NCBI RefSeq assembly: GCF_003369445.1
Contig: NZ_QRCU01000076.1
Coordinates: forward strand, 84,830 to 148,829
From: Arthrobacter silvisoli
GTDB lineage: Bacteria > Actinomycetota > Actinomycetes > Actinomycetales > Micrococcaceae
Direction of reading: 5' to 3'
DNA length: 64,000 bases
The translations under genes and the position numbers were made by a program. How positions within the stretch are numbered: position 1 is the first letter of the stretch; each line of letters begins with the position of its first letter. Positions 50,650-59,775 of the stretch are shown here, in pieces. The notes below the pieces were generated by a model that was not told the DNA's origin, made no database searches, and saw only the letters and a program-made list of their open reading frames with translations.

Positions 50650-51636
50650 CTACCCCACAATCCGCCGCCCTGAAGCGTCCAGGCGGATGCCCAGATGCTT
50701 CGGGGTGCGCAGCACGATCGAACGGTCCACGATCTCGGCGAAGGGCAGCCGCTCGCCGAGATGCCGCTCCAGCAGGGTGATGTCCTCGATGCGGCGCAGC
50801 CACACGGCCACTACGAGGGAATAGTTGCCCACGGTGGTGGTGACGAGCCGGACCTCGTCCAGGCCCACCAGTTTCCCGGCCACCGACCCCACTTGGGTTG
50901 CCGGGACCCGCATGAAGAACCACACATACACCGGCCACCCCGAATACGGCCGGGCCACCTCAAGCCTGATGACCACGCGCTGTTGGGCGAGGACCGTGCT
51001 GAGCGCGCTCCGGGCGCGGGCCTGGCTGATGCCCAGTTCACCGGAAATCCGGGACACCGACGCACGGGCATCCGCGCGCAGGATCCGGAGCAGCCCGTCC
51101 TCGATCTCGGCGGGAACCCTGGACAGGAGCTCCTTCGGCTGCGCCACGGCCCGCTCCAGCGCCTTGACCTCGCCGGCGTTCAGGGAGCGCAGGCGCCACA
51201 CCTGGGCGTCGGCCACCACCTGGATGGACCGGTGCGTGCGCATGCTGCGGATGCCTTCCACCGTAGACAGCCGGTCGAGCACGTAGCGGGACAGTTCGGC
51301 GTCGTCCCGGCAGACGAGGGTGACCACCATGTCGCGCCCGCCCGCCGTCAGGTCGATCGTGAGTACCTCCGGGTCGCCGGCCAGTTCCTCTGTCACGGGG
51401 GCCATGCTCGACGGCGCGCACTCGATTTCCAGGAATGCCGTCACCACGCCCCGCCCCGCACCCTGGTAGCAGCCGATCCAGGCCAGGCCCTGTTCCTGCA
51501 GTTGTTCCCAGCGCCGGGCCAGAGTCACAGGGTCCGCTCCGACCGCCGGCGCCAGGGTGGCCCACGGTGCACGCGGGCGGACCTGCAGGGCATGCAGCAG
51601 GCGGAGATCACGTTCATCGAAATCGTAATCCTGCAT
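50650..51636 (-). CDS. Lrp/AsnC-type regulator with two DNA-binding modules
   Basis: 328 residues from the ATG at 51636, about twice a usual Lrp. Two HTH-plus-RAM pairs in tandem: DERDLRLLHALQVRPRAPWATLAPAVGADPVTLARRWEQL with a ligand-binding part up to about residue 155, and AEIEDGLLRILRADARASVSRISGELGISQARARSALSTVL with a second half to the end. A longer frame upstream lies across the divergent gene. Divergent from the DUF3100/M20 operon (110 bases), which it probably controls in response to an amino acid or related compound. Confidence 0.85.
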   Translation of the reverse strand: MQDYDFDERDLRLLHALQVRPRAPWATLAPAVGADPVTLARRWEQLQEQGLAWIGCYQGAGRGVVTAFLEIECAPSSMAPVTEELAGDPEVLTIDLTAGGRDMVVTLVCRDDAELSRYVLDRLSTVEGIRSMRTHRSIQVVADAQVWRLRSLNAGEVKALERAVAQPKELLSRVPAEIEDGLLRILRADARASVSRISGELGISQARARSALSTVLAQQRVVIRLEVARPYSGWPVYVWFFMRVPATQVGSVAGKLVGLDEVRLVTTTVGNYSLVVAVWLRRIEDITLLERHLGERLPFAEIVDRSIVLRTPKHLGIRLDASGRRIVG

Positions 51637-51746
51637 TTCCAGCCTTACTTTCCTGAATTTCCTGCATATTCGAGTCGCTGTGATGCGCGTTATATAGCTT
51701 ATAAGCCCATCCGGTTTCCATCCCCAGTCCCCAGCAAGGAAATCCC

Positions 51747-53141
51747 ATGACCTCAACAACTCTCCTCGCGGCCCCCCAACGCACCAGAAGTTCCTTGGCG
51801 TGGCTCTGGCCAATCGGCGGACTCGCCTTGCTGCTGGCTACCCTGAGCCAGCTCATCGGCCCCAAGGTCATTCCCGTGGGATTTGCCGCGATCACGATTC
51901 TGCCGATGGTGTGGGGCATCCTGTCCGGCGGCATCGTCTCCGCGCAGAAGTTCCGCCCTCTCTCCCGGAATTTCCAGTCCGCGGCCGGTGCACTGATGGG
52001 TACGTCCGTCCTGATCCTCGTGGGCAGCCTCGCGTTCACGATGGGCCCCAACCTTCCCCTGCTCTTCCGCGCCGGCCCGGCGCTGCTGCTCCAGGAAGTC
52101 GGCCACCTGCTCGGCACCCTGATCCTCGCCCTCCCGCTCGCCGTCATGTTGAAGATGGGGCCGGCCACCATCGGGGCCACCTTCTCGATCGACCGCGAAG
52201 GTTCTTTCGCCATGGTCAGTGAGCGTTACGGCACCGACTCGCACCCGTACCGCGGCGTCCTGTCCATGTATGTCTTCGGCACCATCTTCGGTGCGGTCTT
52301 CATCTCCCTCCTGGCATCCGTCAGCGCTTCCCTGGGTGTCTTTGACCCGCTGGCCCTGGCCATGGGCGCCGGGGTCGGTTCCGGTTCCATGATGGCTGCG
52401 GGAGCGGCAAGTGTGGCCGCCCAGTTCCCCGAGCTGAAAGACCAGATCATCGCCGTCGCCGGCACCTCCAACGTCATCACCAGCCTGCTGGGCGTCTACG
52501 TTGGTATCTGGATCGCCCTGCCCCTCGCGGACAAGATCTACAACGGCCTCATCCGCCGCTTCCCGCACCTGGACACCATTGCCGACGCCGTTGCCGCCGC
52601 TGGTACTGCATCCACCGCCGAGCTCGAATCCGCTGCTGCTGAATCCGCGGCTGCCGAAGCTGCGCCAGAGTCCGACGCCGACACCGGGAACCGCGGTCCC
52701 GTGCGGGTCCCGCTGTACATCGCGATGCCTCTCCTGACGGTGATCGGCGTCTTCATTGCCTCGATCGCCGCGGGGGCTTTCTCCTGGAACATCCTGGCCG
52801 GCTACCTGGTCATCGATGCACTGCTGCTGGCGGGCCTGGGCTTGTCCAAGCTGTGCCGGGGCAAAGTGCCCAGCATGGTCTTCATCATCACCTTGGGCGC
52901 CCTGGCTTCCAGCCCGGTCTCGCCGATCGCCAAGACCCTCATCGCCATGGTCGGCAGTGTCAACTTCCTGTCCATCTGCACCGTGGTGCTCACCGTCGCA
53001 GGCTTGAGCCTTGGCAAGGACATCCCGCTGCTGCGCCGCATCGGCTGGCGGATCGTTCCCGTGGGGCTGGTCGCCATCGCTTCTTCGTACTTCTTCTCCG
53101 TGGTCATCGCCCAGTTGACGCTCGGCCTCGGCCACCACTAA
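51747..53141 (+). CDS. DUF3100-family membrane protein (putative transporter)
   Basis: 464 residues with 11-12 membrane segments in two halves: about 15-250 (WPIGGLALLLATLSQLIGPKVIPVGFAAITILPMVWGILSG ... MGAGVGSGSMMAAGAASVAAQFPEL) and 315-464 (YIAMPLLTVIGVFIASIAAGAFSW ... SPVSPIAKTLIAMVGSVNFLSICTVVLTVAGLSLG). A cytoplasmic insert about 270-310 is alanine/glutamate-rich. GAGVGSGSMM is the kind of glycine-rich stretch seen in transporters. It precedes an M20 amidohydrolase by 36 bases, so import of its N-acylated or dipeptide substrate is a reasonable guess. No transport activity is established for the family. Confidence 0.78.
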   Translation: MTSTTLLAAPQRTRSSLAWLWPIGGLALLLATLSQLIGPKVIPVGFAAITILPMVWGILSGGIVSAQKFRPLSRNFQSAAGALMGTSVLILVGSLAFTMGPNLPLLFRAGPALLLQEVGHLLGTLILALPLAVMLKMGPATIGATFSIDREGSFAMVSERYGTDSHPYRGVLSMYVFGTIFGAVFISLLASVSASLGVFDPLALAMGAGVGSGSMMAAGAASVAAQFPELKDQIIAVAGTSNVITSLLGVYVGIWIALPLADKIYNGLIRRFPHLDTIADAVAAAGTASTAELESAAAESAAAEAAPESDADTGNRGPVRVPLYIAMPLLTVIGVFIASIAAGAFSWNILAGYLVIDALLLAGLGLSKLCRGKVPSMVFIITLGALASSPVSPIAKTLIAMVGSVNFLSICTVVLTVAGLSLGKDIPLLRRIGWRIVPVGLVAIASSYFFSVVIAQLTLGLGHH

Positions 53142-53177
53142 TAGCCCCCCTGAACCTGCTACACCCGAAAGGCCACC

Positions 53178-54407
53178 ATGCCAAGCCAAGCCACCGCCGT
53201 CGACGTCGATACCCTCAAGAAGGCAGCCTCCGGCACCATCTCCGCGTGGGAAGACCGCCTCCGCGAAGTCAGCCGCATCATCCACGACAACCCGGAACTC
53301 GCCTTCGAGGAACGGCTCGCCGCGGAAACCCTCGCCGCGGTCGCCGAGGAAGGGGGCTTCGCCGTCGAACGCGGCGCCTACGGCATGGAAACCTGCTTCG
53401 AAGCGGTACGCGGCAGCGGCGACTTCACCGTGGTGATCTGTGCCGAGTACGATGCCCTGCCGGAGATCGGGCACGCATGTGGCCACAACATCATCGCGAC
53501 GGCGGGACTCGGCGCCGCGCTCGCGCTCGGCGACGTCGCCGACGAGCTCGGCCTGCGCGTGGTGCTGCTCGGCACCCCGGCGGAGGAGCACGGTGGCGGC
53601 AAGGCGCTGCTGCTCGAAGCCGGCGCCTGGGAACAGGCCACCGTGTCCATGATGGTGCACGGCGCCACCGGCGAGGACCTCAGCTGTTCCGTCACCCGCA
53701 CCCAGGCCGTGGACCGCTTCGCTGTCACCTTCAACGGCCGCGCCGCGCACGCCGCCGCCGCCCCGGACAAAGCCATCAACGCCGGCGACGCCGCCACCAT
53801 CTCGCTGGTGGCCATCGGCCTGCTCCGCCAGCAGCTCGCCGACGGCATCCGCCTGAACGCCTTCGTGGAACGCGGCGGCGAGGTCACCAACATCATTCCG
53901 GCCCGCACGGTGGTCAGCGCCGAGGTCCGCGCGCACGACCTTGCCGTGCTCGAGGACGTCAAGGAGCGCATGCTGAACTGCTTCGCCGGCGGCGCCCTGG
54001 CCAGCGGCTGCACCTGGGAGGTCACCCCCACCGAACCGCGCTACGAGAACCTCGTCCAGAACACCCTGCTCGCCGAGGCCTGGGACCGGAACCTGCGCAG
54101 CATGGGCCGCACGGTGGTGCAGACCAGCCGGCTGGGCGGCGGCTCCACGGACATGGGCAACGTGTCCCACGCCGTGCCCTCCATCCACCCGATGATCTCG
54201 GTGCTGGGTGCCAGCGGCGTTCCGCACACCGCCGAATTCGCCGCCGACGCCGGATCTCCCGCGGGCGAGCAGGCCGCCCTTGACGGCGCGCTCGGCATGG
54301 CCTGGACCACCATCGACACCGTCACCAACCCGGAAACCCGCGAGGCCCTCCTCGATCTGCAGGCCGCCCGCCGCCCGGGTGCCACCCGCAGGCCCGCGCT
54401 CGGCTAG
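53178..54407 (+). CDS. M20-family amidohydrolase, paralogue of the one at 14874
   Basis: 409 residues. Catalytic and metal motifs intact: CAEYDALPEIGHACGHNI, GTPAEEHGGGKALLL, and the late TDMGNVSHAVPSIHP. The dimerisation domain starts at FNGRAAHAAAAPDKAINAGDA. Such enzymes cleave N-acyl, carbamoyl or aminobenzoyl amino acids. It shares block-for-block similarity with the protein at 14874, including ASGC and GLLRQQL. Second gene of an operon with the DUF3100 protein; a hairpin follows about 100 bases on. Substrate unknown. Confidence 0.88.
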   Translation: MPSQATAVDVDTLKKAASGTISAWEDRLREVSRIIHDNPELAFEERLAAETLAAVAEEGGFAVERGAYGMETCFEAVRGSGDFTVVICAEYDALPEIGHACGHNIIATAGLGAALALGDVADELGLRVVLLGTPAEEHGGGKALLLEAGAWEQATVSMMVHGATGEDLSCSVTRTQAVDRFAVTFNGRAAHAAAAPDKAINAGDAATISLVAIGLLRQQLADGIRLNAFVERGGEVTNIIPARTVVSAEVRAHDLAVLEDVKERMLNCFAGGALASGCTWEVTPTEPRYENLVQNTLLAEAWDRNLRSMGRTVVQTSRLGGGSTDMGNVSHAVPSIHPMISVLGASGVPHTAEFAADAGSPAGEQAALDGALGMAWTTIDTVTNPETREALLDLQAARRPGATRRPALG

Positions 54408-54505
54408 TTCCGGAGCCCGCTAACGGCTCCACCCCGCTGGAGATGTCCTGCGATGGCTGGTGACATGTTCTGCGGCCAAGGGGCTGCGCGGGATCGCGGG
54501 AACGT

Positions 54506-54539
54506 TGCGGGGTCGCCGGAACGGACCGGCGACCCCGCA
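54506..54539 (+). terminator. Hairpin after the M20 gene
   Basis: A perfect 14-bp stem (54506-54519 with 54526-54539) with loop AACGGA, within the 243-base gap to the next gene. The gap also has two diverged 11-base copies (ATGTCCTGCGA at 54443 and ATGTTCTGCGG at 54465). Confidence 0.65.
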
Positions 54540-54650
54540 GGCTTCCGGCGATCTCGGCGACCCCCACACCCGCGCCCCCTGCACCCGCGACCCCGTTGCC
54601 TCCTCCCTGGGCGGGCTGCTCCATTGCGTGATCCCGCTAGGCTTTTCCCT

Positions 54651-55268
54651 ATGGATACCGTCCTCTGGTCCAAGCCCGAGAGCGAGCGTGCCGGAACGCC
54701 CCTGTTGGTGATGATGCACGGGTACGGCACCGACGAGCAGCGCATGGCCAAGCTTTTCCCGGAGCTGCCGGAGGAATTCACGTGCGCCGCGCCCCGCGGC
54801 CCCATGGTGATCGGCGACGACTACGGCTGGTTCCTGCTGGACTACTTCCTGGCCAACGATTTCACCGACGTCATCTCGGCCGCCAACAAGGTGTTTGCCT
54901 GGATCGACTCGGTCAAGGGCAAGCACAGCAGCGTGAGCCTGTTGGGCTACTCCCAGGGCATGGCCATGGCCAGCACGCTGCTGCGCCTGCGGCCCGATGG
55001 CTTCAAGGCCACGGTGGGCCTGTCCGGTTTCGTGCTGGACAACGAGCTCCTGTCCATGAGCGAATCCTTCGAAACCCGGCCCCCGTTCTTCTGGGGCCGG
55101 GACAAGGCGGATCCCGTGATCAACGATGAAGCGGTGGAGTACACCGCCGACTGGCTGGACCGGAACACAGCCCTCACAGCCCGCACCTATCCCGGAATGG
55201 GCCACCGGATCGAGGCTATGGAACTGGCCGACGTGGGCACCTTCCTGCGCCACTACGTCCTGCGCTGA
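54651..55268 (+). CDS. Phospholipase/carboxylesterase-type alpha/beta hydrolase
   Basis: 205 residues from the ATG at 54651; no clear ribosome site, and a -10-like TAGGCT lies close upstream, so it may be leaderless. The fold starts LLVMMHGYGTDEQRMAKLFPEL with the oxyanion HGYG, nucleophile in GYSQGMAM, acid Asp near DKADPVIND and base His in MGHRIEAM. This is the COG0400 esterase/lysophospholipase group. Ester substrate unknown; stands alone. Confidence 0.85.
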   Translation: MDTVLWSKPESERAGTPLLVMMHGYGTDEQRMAKLFPELPEEFTCAAPRGPMVIGDDYGWFLLDYFLANDFTDVISAANKVFAWIDSVKGKHSSVSLLGYSQGMAMASTLLRLRPDGFKATVGLSGFVLDNELLSMSESFETRPPFFWGRDKADPVINDEAVEYTADWLDRNTALTARTYPGMGHRIEAMELADVGTFLRHYVLR

Positions 55269-55344
55269 GCGAAGCGACCGCCTGCGCTGAGGTGAGCCCC
55301 GCGTAACACTGGCGACGCGTTTGTGCATCCCTTGATAGGCAAAA

Positions 55345-55362
55345 TTGTAAACGCTTACAATC
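55345..55362 (+). promoter_or_regulatory. LacI-type operator
   Basis: ATTGTAAACGCTTACAAT is a near-perfect dyad around a central CG (one pair off), the typical form of LacI/GalR operators. It lies 73 bases before the regulator ATG, so the operon is probably autoregulated. Confidence 0.75.
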
Positions 55363-55434
55363 GCTCGATGCGGTGAGTCGCCGCAGCGCTGAACAAGCGT
55401 AGATCAAGCATGGAAAGGGTTGAGGCCGTGTTGC

Positions 55435-56484
55435 ATGGTTAGTGCCCAGCGCGCCACCATCCAGGACGTTGCTGTCCTCTCGGGATTGTCCATTTGCACC
55501 GTTTCCCGGGCCCTGCGCAATCTGCCCAATGTGTCCGAGAAAGCCCACCGCAAGGTTGCCGAAGCGGCCGGGAAGCTCGGCTACAAACCATCGTCCGCGG
55601 CCTCACGGCTCGCAGGCGGGAGCACCGGCTCCATCGCCATCATCGCCCCCACGGCCACGGCCTGGTTCTTCGCCCAGGCAGTGGAATCCGCCGAGGAAGT
55701 CTTCGCCGACGGCGGGCACGACACCGTCCTGGTCAGCCTCCGGAACAACGCGGACGTCCGGAGCCGTGTCTTCGCGGACCTTGCCGCCCTGCGGCAGCGG
55801 GTAGACGGGGTGCTGCTGCTGAACGTGGACCTTGATGCCGATGAGATCGATGCCTTGGCAGGATCCGGCCTGGCGGTCGCCAGCGTTGGAATGAGCGCGG
55901 TCCCCTGGGATAACGTAGGAATCGACGACGAACACGCCGCCTGGGCGGCCACCTCCCACCTGCTGGAGTTGGGCCACTGGGACCTGGCAGTGCTCTCGGG
56001 CCGGGAGCTGGGCGGGCATTCGGTCCGTACCAGCAACAACCGCCTTGACGGTTTCAGCCGGGCGCTGTCCGAGCACGACCTCACCGTCCACCCGGACCTT
56101 GTGGTCAATGCCGGCTCGTCCATCGAGGGCGGGCGGAGCGCCATGACCGAGCTCATCGCACACCGGGGGCTGCCCAGTGCCCTCTTCGCCGACTGCGACG
56201 AGATCGCCTTCGGAGCCCTGATGGCCTTGCGCGAGCACGGCCTGGGCGCCCCGAGGGACGTGTCCGTGATCGGGATCGACGACCACCCCATGAGTTGGTT
56301 CCTCGGCCTGAGCACGGTGGCGCAGCCTGTCGCAGACCAAGGCGCCTTCGCGGCGAACCTGCTCTGCGAACGCCTGCAGAACCCGGAGCCGGACCACCCG
56401 CCCACCAACCATTTCCTCGACACCAAACTCATCGAACGCAAGACCACCCGCCGCAAACGCCGAACGGACAAGAACCATGACTGA
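55435..56484 (+). CDS. LacI-family transcriptional regulator
   Basis: 349 residues from the ATG at 55435 (GAGG 9 bases upstream; a TTG 15 bases earlier has its ribosome site too close). N-terminal HTH and hinge: ATIQDVAVLSGLSICTVSRALRNLPNVSEKAHRKVAEAAGKLGYKPSSAASRLAGG. The sugar-binding domain follows (GSIAIIAPTATAWFFAQAVESAEEVF ... GIDDHPMSWFLGLSTVAQPV). The basic C-terminus RKTTRRKRRTDKNHD is unusual. Overlaps the next gene by 8 bases and controls the disaccharide phosphorylase operon. Confidence 0.93.
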   Translation: MVSAQRATIQDVAVLSGLSICTVSRALRNLPNVSEKAHRKVAEAAGKLGYKPSSAASRLAGGSTGSIAIIAPTATAWFFAQAVESAEEVFADGGHDTVLVSLRNNADVRSRVFADLAALRQRVDGVLLLNVDLDADEIDALAGSGLAVASVGMSAVPWDNVGIDDEHAAWAATSHLLELGHWDLAVLSGRELGGHSVRTSNNRLDGFSRALSEHDLTVHPDLVVNAGSSIEGGRSAMTELIAHRGLPSALFADCDEIAFGALMALREHGLGAPRDVSVIGIDDHPMSWFLGLSTVAQPVADQGAFAANLLCERLQNPEPDHPPTNHFLDTKLIERKTTRRKRRTDKNHD

Positions 56485-57229
56485 ATCCCACGCAGCCCTG
56501 AGCTCCATCTGGAAGGGCGCCTCGGCTCTGCTGTTCGACCTCGACGGCGTACTGACGCCCACCGCGGTGGTACACGAGCAGGCCTGGCAGGAACTGTTCG
56601 ACGGCTACCTCGCCGAGGCCGGCCACGCCGGAGCGGACGGAACAGGCGGCTACCAGGAGAGCGACTACTTCGACTTCATCGATGGCAAGCCGCGCTTCAA
56701 CGGCGTCCGGGACTTCCTCGCCTCCCGCGGCATCACCCTGCCCGAAGGTCCCACGGACGATGCACCGGACAGCCCCACCGTGCAGGGCCTTGGCAACCGC
56801 AAGAACCTGATCTTCAATGAAATTGTGTCCACCCGCGGGGTGGAGCCATACGCCGGCTCCGTCCGTTTCATCCACGCCGCGCTGGAGCGCGGACTCAAGC
56901 TCGCCGTCGTCTCCTCCTCCCGGAACGCGCCCGCGGTACTCAAGGCCGCCGGGCTGGACGGCTATTTCCCGGTAGTGGTCGACGGCCAGGTGGCGGCCGC
57001 CGTCGGACTCCCCGGCAAACCGGACCCGGCCACCTTCGACTACGCGGCACAGCTGCTCGAGGTATCCGCGGCCGAATGCATCGTGGTGGAGGATGCGGTG
57101 TCCGGCGTGCAGGCCGGCAGCGCCGGCAACTTCCGGGCGGTGATCGGCGTGGACCGCGGTGCGGGCCGGCAGACCCTCCTCGACGCCGGGGCCACCTTTG
57201 TGGTGGACGACCTCAACGACCTCCTCTGA
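56477..57229 (+). CDS. HAD-family beta-phosphoglucomutase
   Basis: 250 residues. Interconverts beta-glucose 1-phosphate and glucose 6-phosphate. Nucleophile Asp21 and general acid Asp23 in FDLDGVL; the cap domain spans about 32-110; VSSSRNAP is the motif II Ser region, and VVEDAVSGVQAG the metal-binding acid loop. It lies between its regulator (8-base overlap) and a GH65 phosphorylase (56-base gap), matching the usual maltose/trehalose phosphorylase operon. Confidence 0.93.
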   Translation: MTESHAALSSIWKGASALLFDLDGVLTPTAVVHEQAWQELFDGYLAEAGHAGADGTGGYQESDYFDFIDGKPRFNGVRDFLASRGITLPEGPTDDAPDSPTVQGLGNRKNLIFNEIVSTRGVEPYAGSVRFIHAALERGLKLAVVSSSRNAPAVLKAAGLDGYFPVVVDGQVAAAVGLPGKPDPATFDYAAQLLEVSAAECIVVEDAVSGVQAGSAGNFRAVIGVDRGAGRQTLLDAGATFVVDDLNDLL

Positions 57230-57285
57230 TTCCCCCAAGACCCTGAACTTCCCCAACCCATCTCCTTTCGAAAAGGCACTTCCCC

Positions 57286-59709
57286 ATGGCACTCATCAGT
57301 TCCGACCGGCTGCGCTTCCCTTGCGAACCGTGGAAGCTCGTGGAATCGATCCATGTCCCCGGCGACGCCGGCACGCTTGAAACGCTCTTCAGCCTCGGCA
57401 ACGGGCACCTAGGAATCCGCGGCGGGCATTGGGCCGCGGCCGACGGTGACCTCCCCGGCACGTTCATCAACGGTTTCCACGAGATCTGGGACATCAAGCA
57501 TGCCGAGAACGCGTACGGATTCGCCCGCACCGGGCAGCGGATCGTGTACGTCCCGGATGCCAACAACTTCACCGTGATGGTCGACGGCGAGCAGCTCTCC
57601 CTGGCCGAGTCCACCGTGCGCGACTACCGCCGCAGCCTGGACTTCGCCACCGGCGTGTACGAATGCACCGTGACCTGGGAGTGCCGCTCCGGCGCCGTCG
57701 TCACCACTGTCGAGCGGCGCGTCGTGGGCTTCGAGTCGCGCGGCTGCCTCGGCATCGAATTCACCCTGAGTTCTGACCGCCCCACCTCCGTGGACATCAC
57801 CTCCTCCATCCTCAACCGGCAGGACCAGCCGGTGGAGGACCACTCGTCCCACGACCCCCGGCGCTCCGGCCGGCACGCGGGGCGCGTGCTGCGCCCCCTG
57901 CACCTGCAGGGCGCCGACGGCTCGCTCCGGCTCGCTTGGGAAACCACCGAATCCCGGCAGCGGATCGGCGTGGCCGTGGACCACTGGATGTCCATGGACG
58001 GCCAGCCCTTCGAGACCGTGGTGGGGGAGGACGAGTCTGCGGTCCGCTACGTCCTGGCAGTGAACGACGGCGAGACCTTCCGTCTCGAGAAGAGCGTCAG
58101 CTACGTGGTCAGTGCAGTGGAGGACACGGTCGCTGACCCGGGCGAGGCGCTCGCCGCGGAGGCGGAACTTCGCCTGGTTGAGTTCGACAGCCTGCTGGCC
58201 GAAAGCGCCGAGCACTATCGCAACTACTGGGCCACGGCCGACATCGTGATCGGTGGCCAGGCCGAGATGCAGCAGGCCGTCCGCTGGAACCTCTTCCAGC
58301 TGGCCCAGGCCACAGCGCGGGCCGGCGTTGCGGGCATCCCGGCGAAGGGCGTGAGCGGTTCGGGCTACGAAGGGCATTACTTCTGGGACCAGGAGATCTA
58401 CCTCCTGCCGTACCTGAGCTACACCAACCCGGCCGCAGCCCGGCAGGTCCTGGAATCGCGCCACGCCATGCTGCCGGACGCCCGGATCCGCGCCAAGGAG
58501 CTCAGCGTGGACGGCGCGCTGTTCCCGTGGCGCACCATCAACGGCCTCGAGGCCAGCGCCTACTACGCCGCCGGCACCGCCCAGTTCCACATCGCCGCGG
58601 CCATCGCCTTCGCTGCCAACCGGTACCAGTGGGCCAGCGGGGACAGCGCCTTCGCGAACGAGATCGGTGCCGAACTGCTGATTGAAACGGCCCGGATGTG
58701 GGCGTCCCTGGGCTTCTTCGGCAAGGACGGCATGTTCCACATCCACGGCGTCACCGGCCCGGACGAGTACACCGCCGTGGTCAACGACAACCTCTACACC
58801 AATGTCATGGCCCGCTTTAATCTGCGTGCTGCCGCCGAGCTGGATCACCCGGGTGTGCTCGAAACCGATCGGATCATCTGGCGCCAGGCCGCCTCGCGGA
58901 TGGCGCTGCCGTACGACCCGCACATGGAGGTCCACTCCCAGGACAACGACTTCATGACCCTGGAACCCTGGGACTGGAACACCCCGCGGTCCAAGTACCC
59001 GCTGCTGCTGAACTTCCACCCGCTGGTGATCTACCGGCACCAGGTCCTCAAGCAGGCGGACACGGTCCTGGCGATGTTCCTGCAGTGGCAGGACTTCAGT
59101 GCCGAGGAAAAGCAGCGCGCCTTCGACTTCTACGATCCCATCACCACCGGCGACTCCACGCTGTCCGCGTGCGTCCAGGGCATCATGGCGGCCGAGGTGG
59201 GCTACTCCGACATCGCGCTCAAGCACTTCACCGAGGCGTTGTTCATCGACCTGGACAACACCCACGCCAACACGGTGGACGGTGTGCACATCGCTTCCAC
59301 GGGCGGCATCTGGAGCTCCTTGGTGTCCGGTTTCGCCGGAATGCGCGACCAGGGCGAGGTACTGCACTTCGACCCCCGCCTGCCCGAGGAATGGGAGAGC
59401 CTGTCCTTCCGCCTGCGGCTCCGCGGCCAGGTGCTCGACGTCGAACTGCGGCCCGGCAGCATCGCCATGTCGGCCCGTGCGGACCGCTTTGACGGCGTTC
59501 CCGACGGCGGCGGCGCGGCTTCGGCGGGAGACGCTGCGGCTGAGCCGCGCGGCACCGCACTGGAGGTAAGCGTCCGCGGCCGGCGCGTCGTCGTCGGGCC
59601 CGACACGGTGACGGTCCCGCTCGAGGCGGCTCCGGTCCCGGTTCCGTCGGTCTTCCCGAGCCTGTTCCCGACGGCGGGTGTCCCGGTAGTCGGAACGCTG
59701 GAGGGTTAA
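57286..59709 (+). CDS. Glycoside hydrolase family 65 phosphorylase (maltose/trehalose/kojibiose type)
   Basis: 807 residues. Inverting phosphorylase that splits an alpha-glucosyl disaccharide with phosphate into glucose and beta-glucose 1-phosphate. The N-terminal beta-sandwich ends near residue 290; the (alpha/alpha)6 barrel carries KGVSGSGYEGHYFWDQEIY and the general acid Glu494 in GVTGPDEYTAV; the phosphate-binding residues lie in TGGIWSSLVSGFAGMRD. The C-terminus after about 735 has a variable proline/valine-rich extension. GH65 members differ in linkage preference, which cannot be read with certainty here. Ends at an intrinsic terminator. Confidence 0.92.
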   Translation: MALISSDRLRFPCEPWKLVESIHVPGDAGTLETLFSLGNGHLGIRGGHWAAADGDLPGTFINGFHEIWDIKHAENAYGFARTGQRIVYVPDANNFTVMVDGEQLSLAESTVRDYRRSLDFATGVYECTVTWECRSGAVVTTVERRVVGFESRGCLGIEFTLSSDRPTSVDITSSILNRQDQPVEDHSSHDPRRSGRHAGRVLRPLHLQGADGSLRLAWETTESRQRIGVAVDHWMSMDGQPFETVVGEDESAVRYVLAVNDGETFRLEKSVSYVVSAVEDTVADPGEALAAEAELRLVEFDSLLAESAEHYRNYWATADIVIGGQAEMQQAVRWNLFQLAQATARAGVAGIPAKGVSGSGYEGHYFWDQEIYLLPYLSYTNPAAARQVLESRHAMLPDARIRAKELSVDGALFPWRTINGLEASAYYAAGTAQFHIAAAIAFAANRYQWASGDSAFANEIGAELLIETARMWASLGFFGKDGMFHIHGVTGPDEYTAVVNDNLYTNVMARFNLRAAAELDHPGVLETDRIIWRQAASRMALPYDPHMEVHSQDNDFMTLEPWDWNTPRSKYPLLLNFHPLVIYRHQVLKQADTVLAMFLQWQDFSAEEKQRAFDFYDPITTGDSTLSACVQGIMAAEVGYSDIALKHFTEALFIDLDNTHANTVDGVHIASTGGIWSSLVSGFAGMRDQGEVLHFDPRLPEEWESLSFRLRLRGQVLDVELRPGSIAMSARADRFDGVPDGGGAASAGDAAAEPRGTALEVSVRGRRVVVGPDTVTVPLEAAPVPVPSVFPSLFPTAGVPVVGTLEG

Positions 59710-59715
59710 GCGCGG

Positions 59716-59768
59716 CAAGGCGCCGGTGCGGCTGGATTCCCGGCCGCGCCGGCGCCTTGTGCTTTTTC
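59716..59768 (+). terminator. Intrinsic terminator after the GH65 gene
   Basis: CAAGGCGCCGG (59716-59726) pairs with CCGGCGCCTTG (59749-59759), followed by TGCTTTTTCC. The loop contains a second GC-rich stem. Confidence 0.8.
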
Positions 59769-59775
59769 CGGAAGG

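Noticed and set aside
51753..54227. 824-residue open frame antisense to the DUF3100 and M20 genes
   Set aside because: Its composition (G, H, D, Q-rich, no family motif) is the mirror of G/C-ending codons on the other strand, and both plus-strand genes have clear motifs.
55420..55434. TTG start for the LacI regulator
   Set aside because: The only purine-rich stretch is directly adjacent to it, too close to act, while the ATG at 55435 has GAGG at normal spacing.
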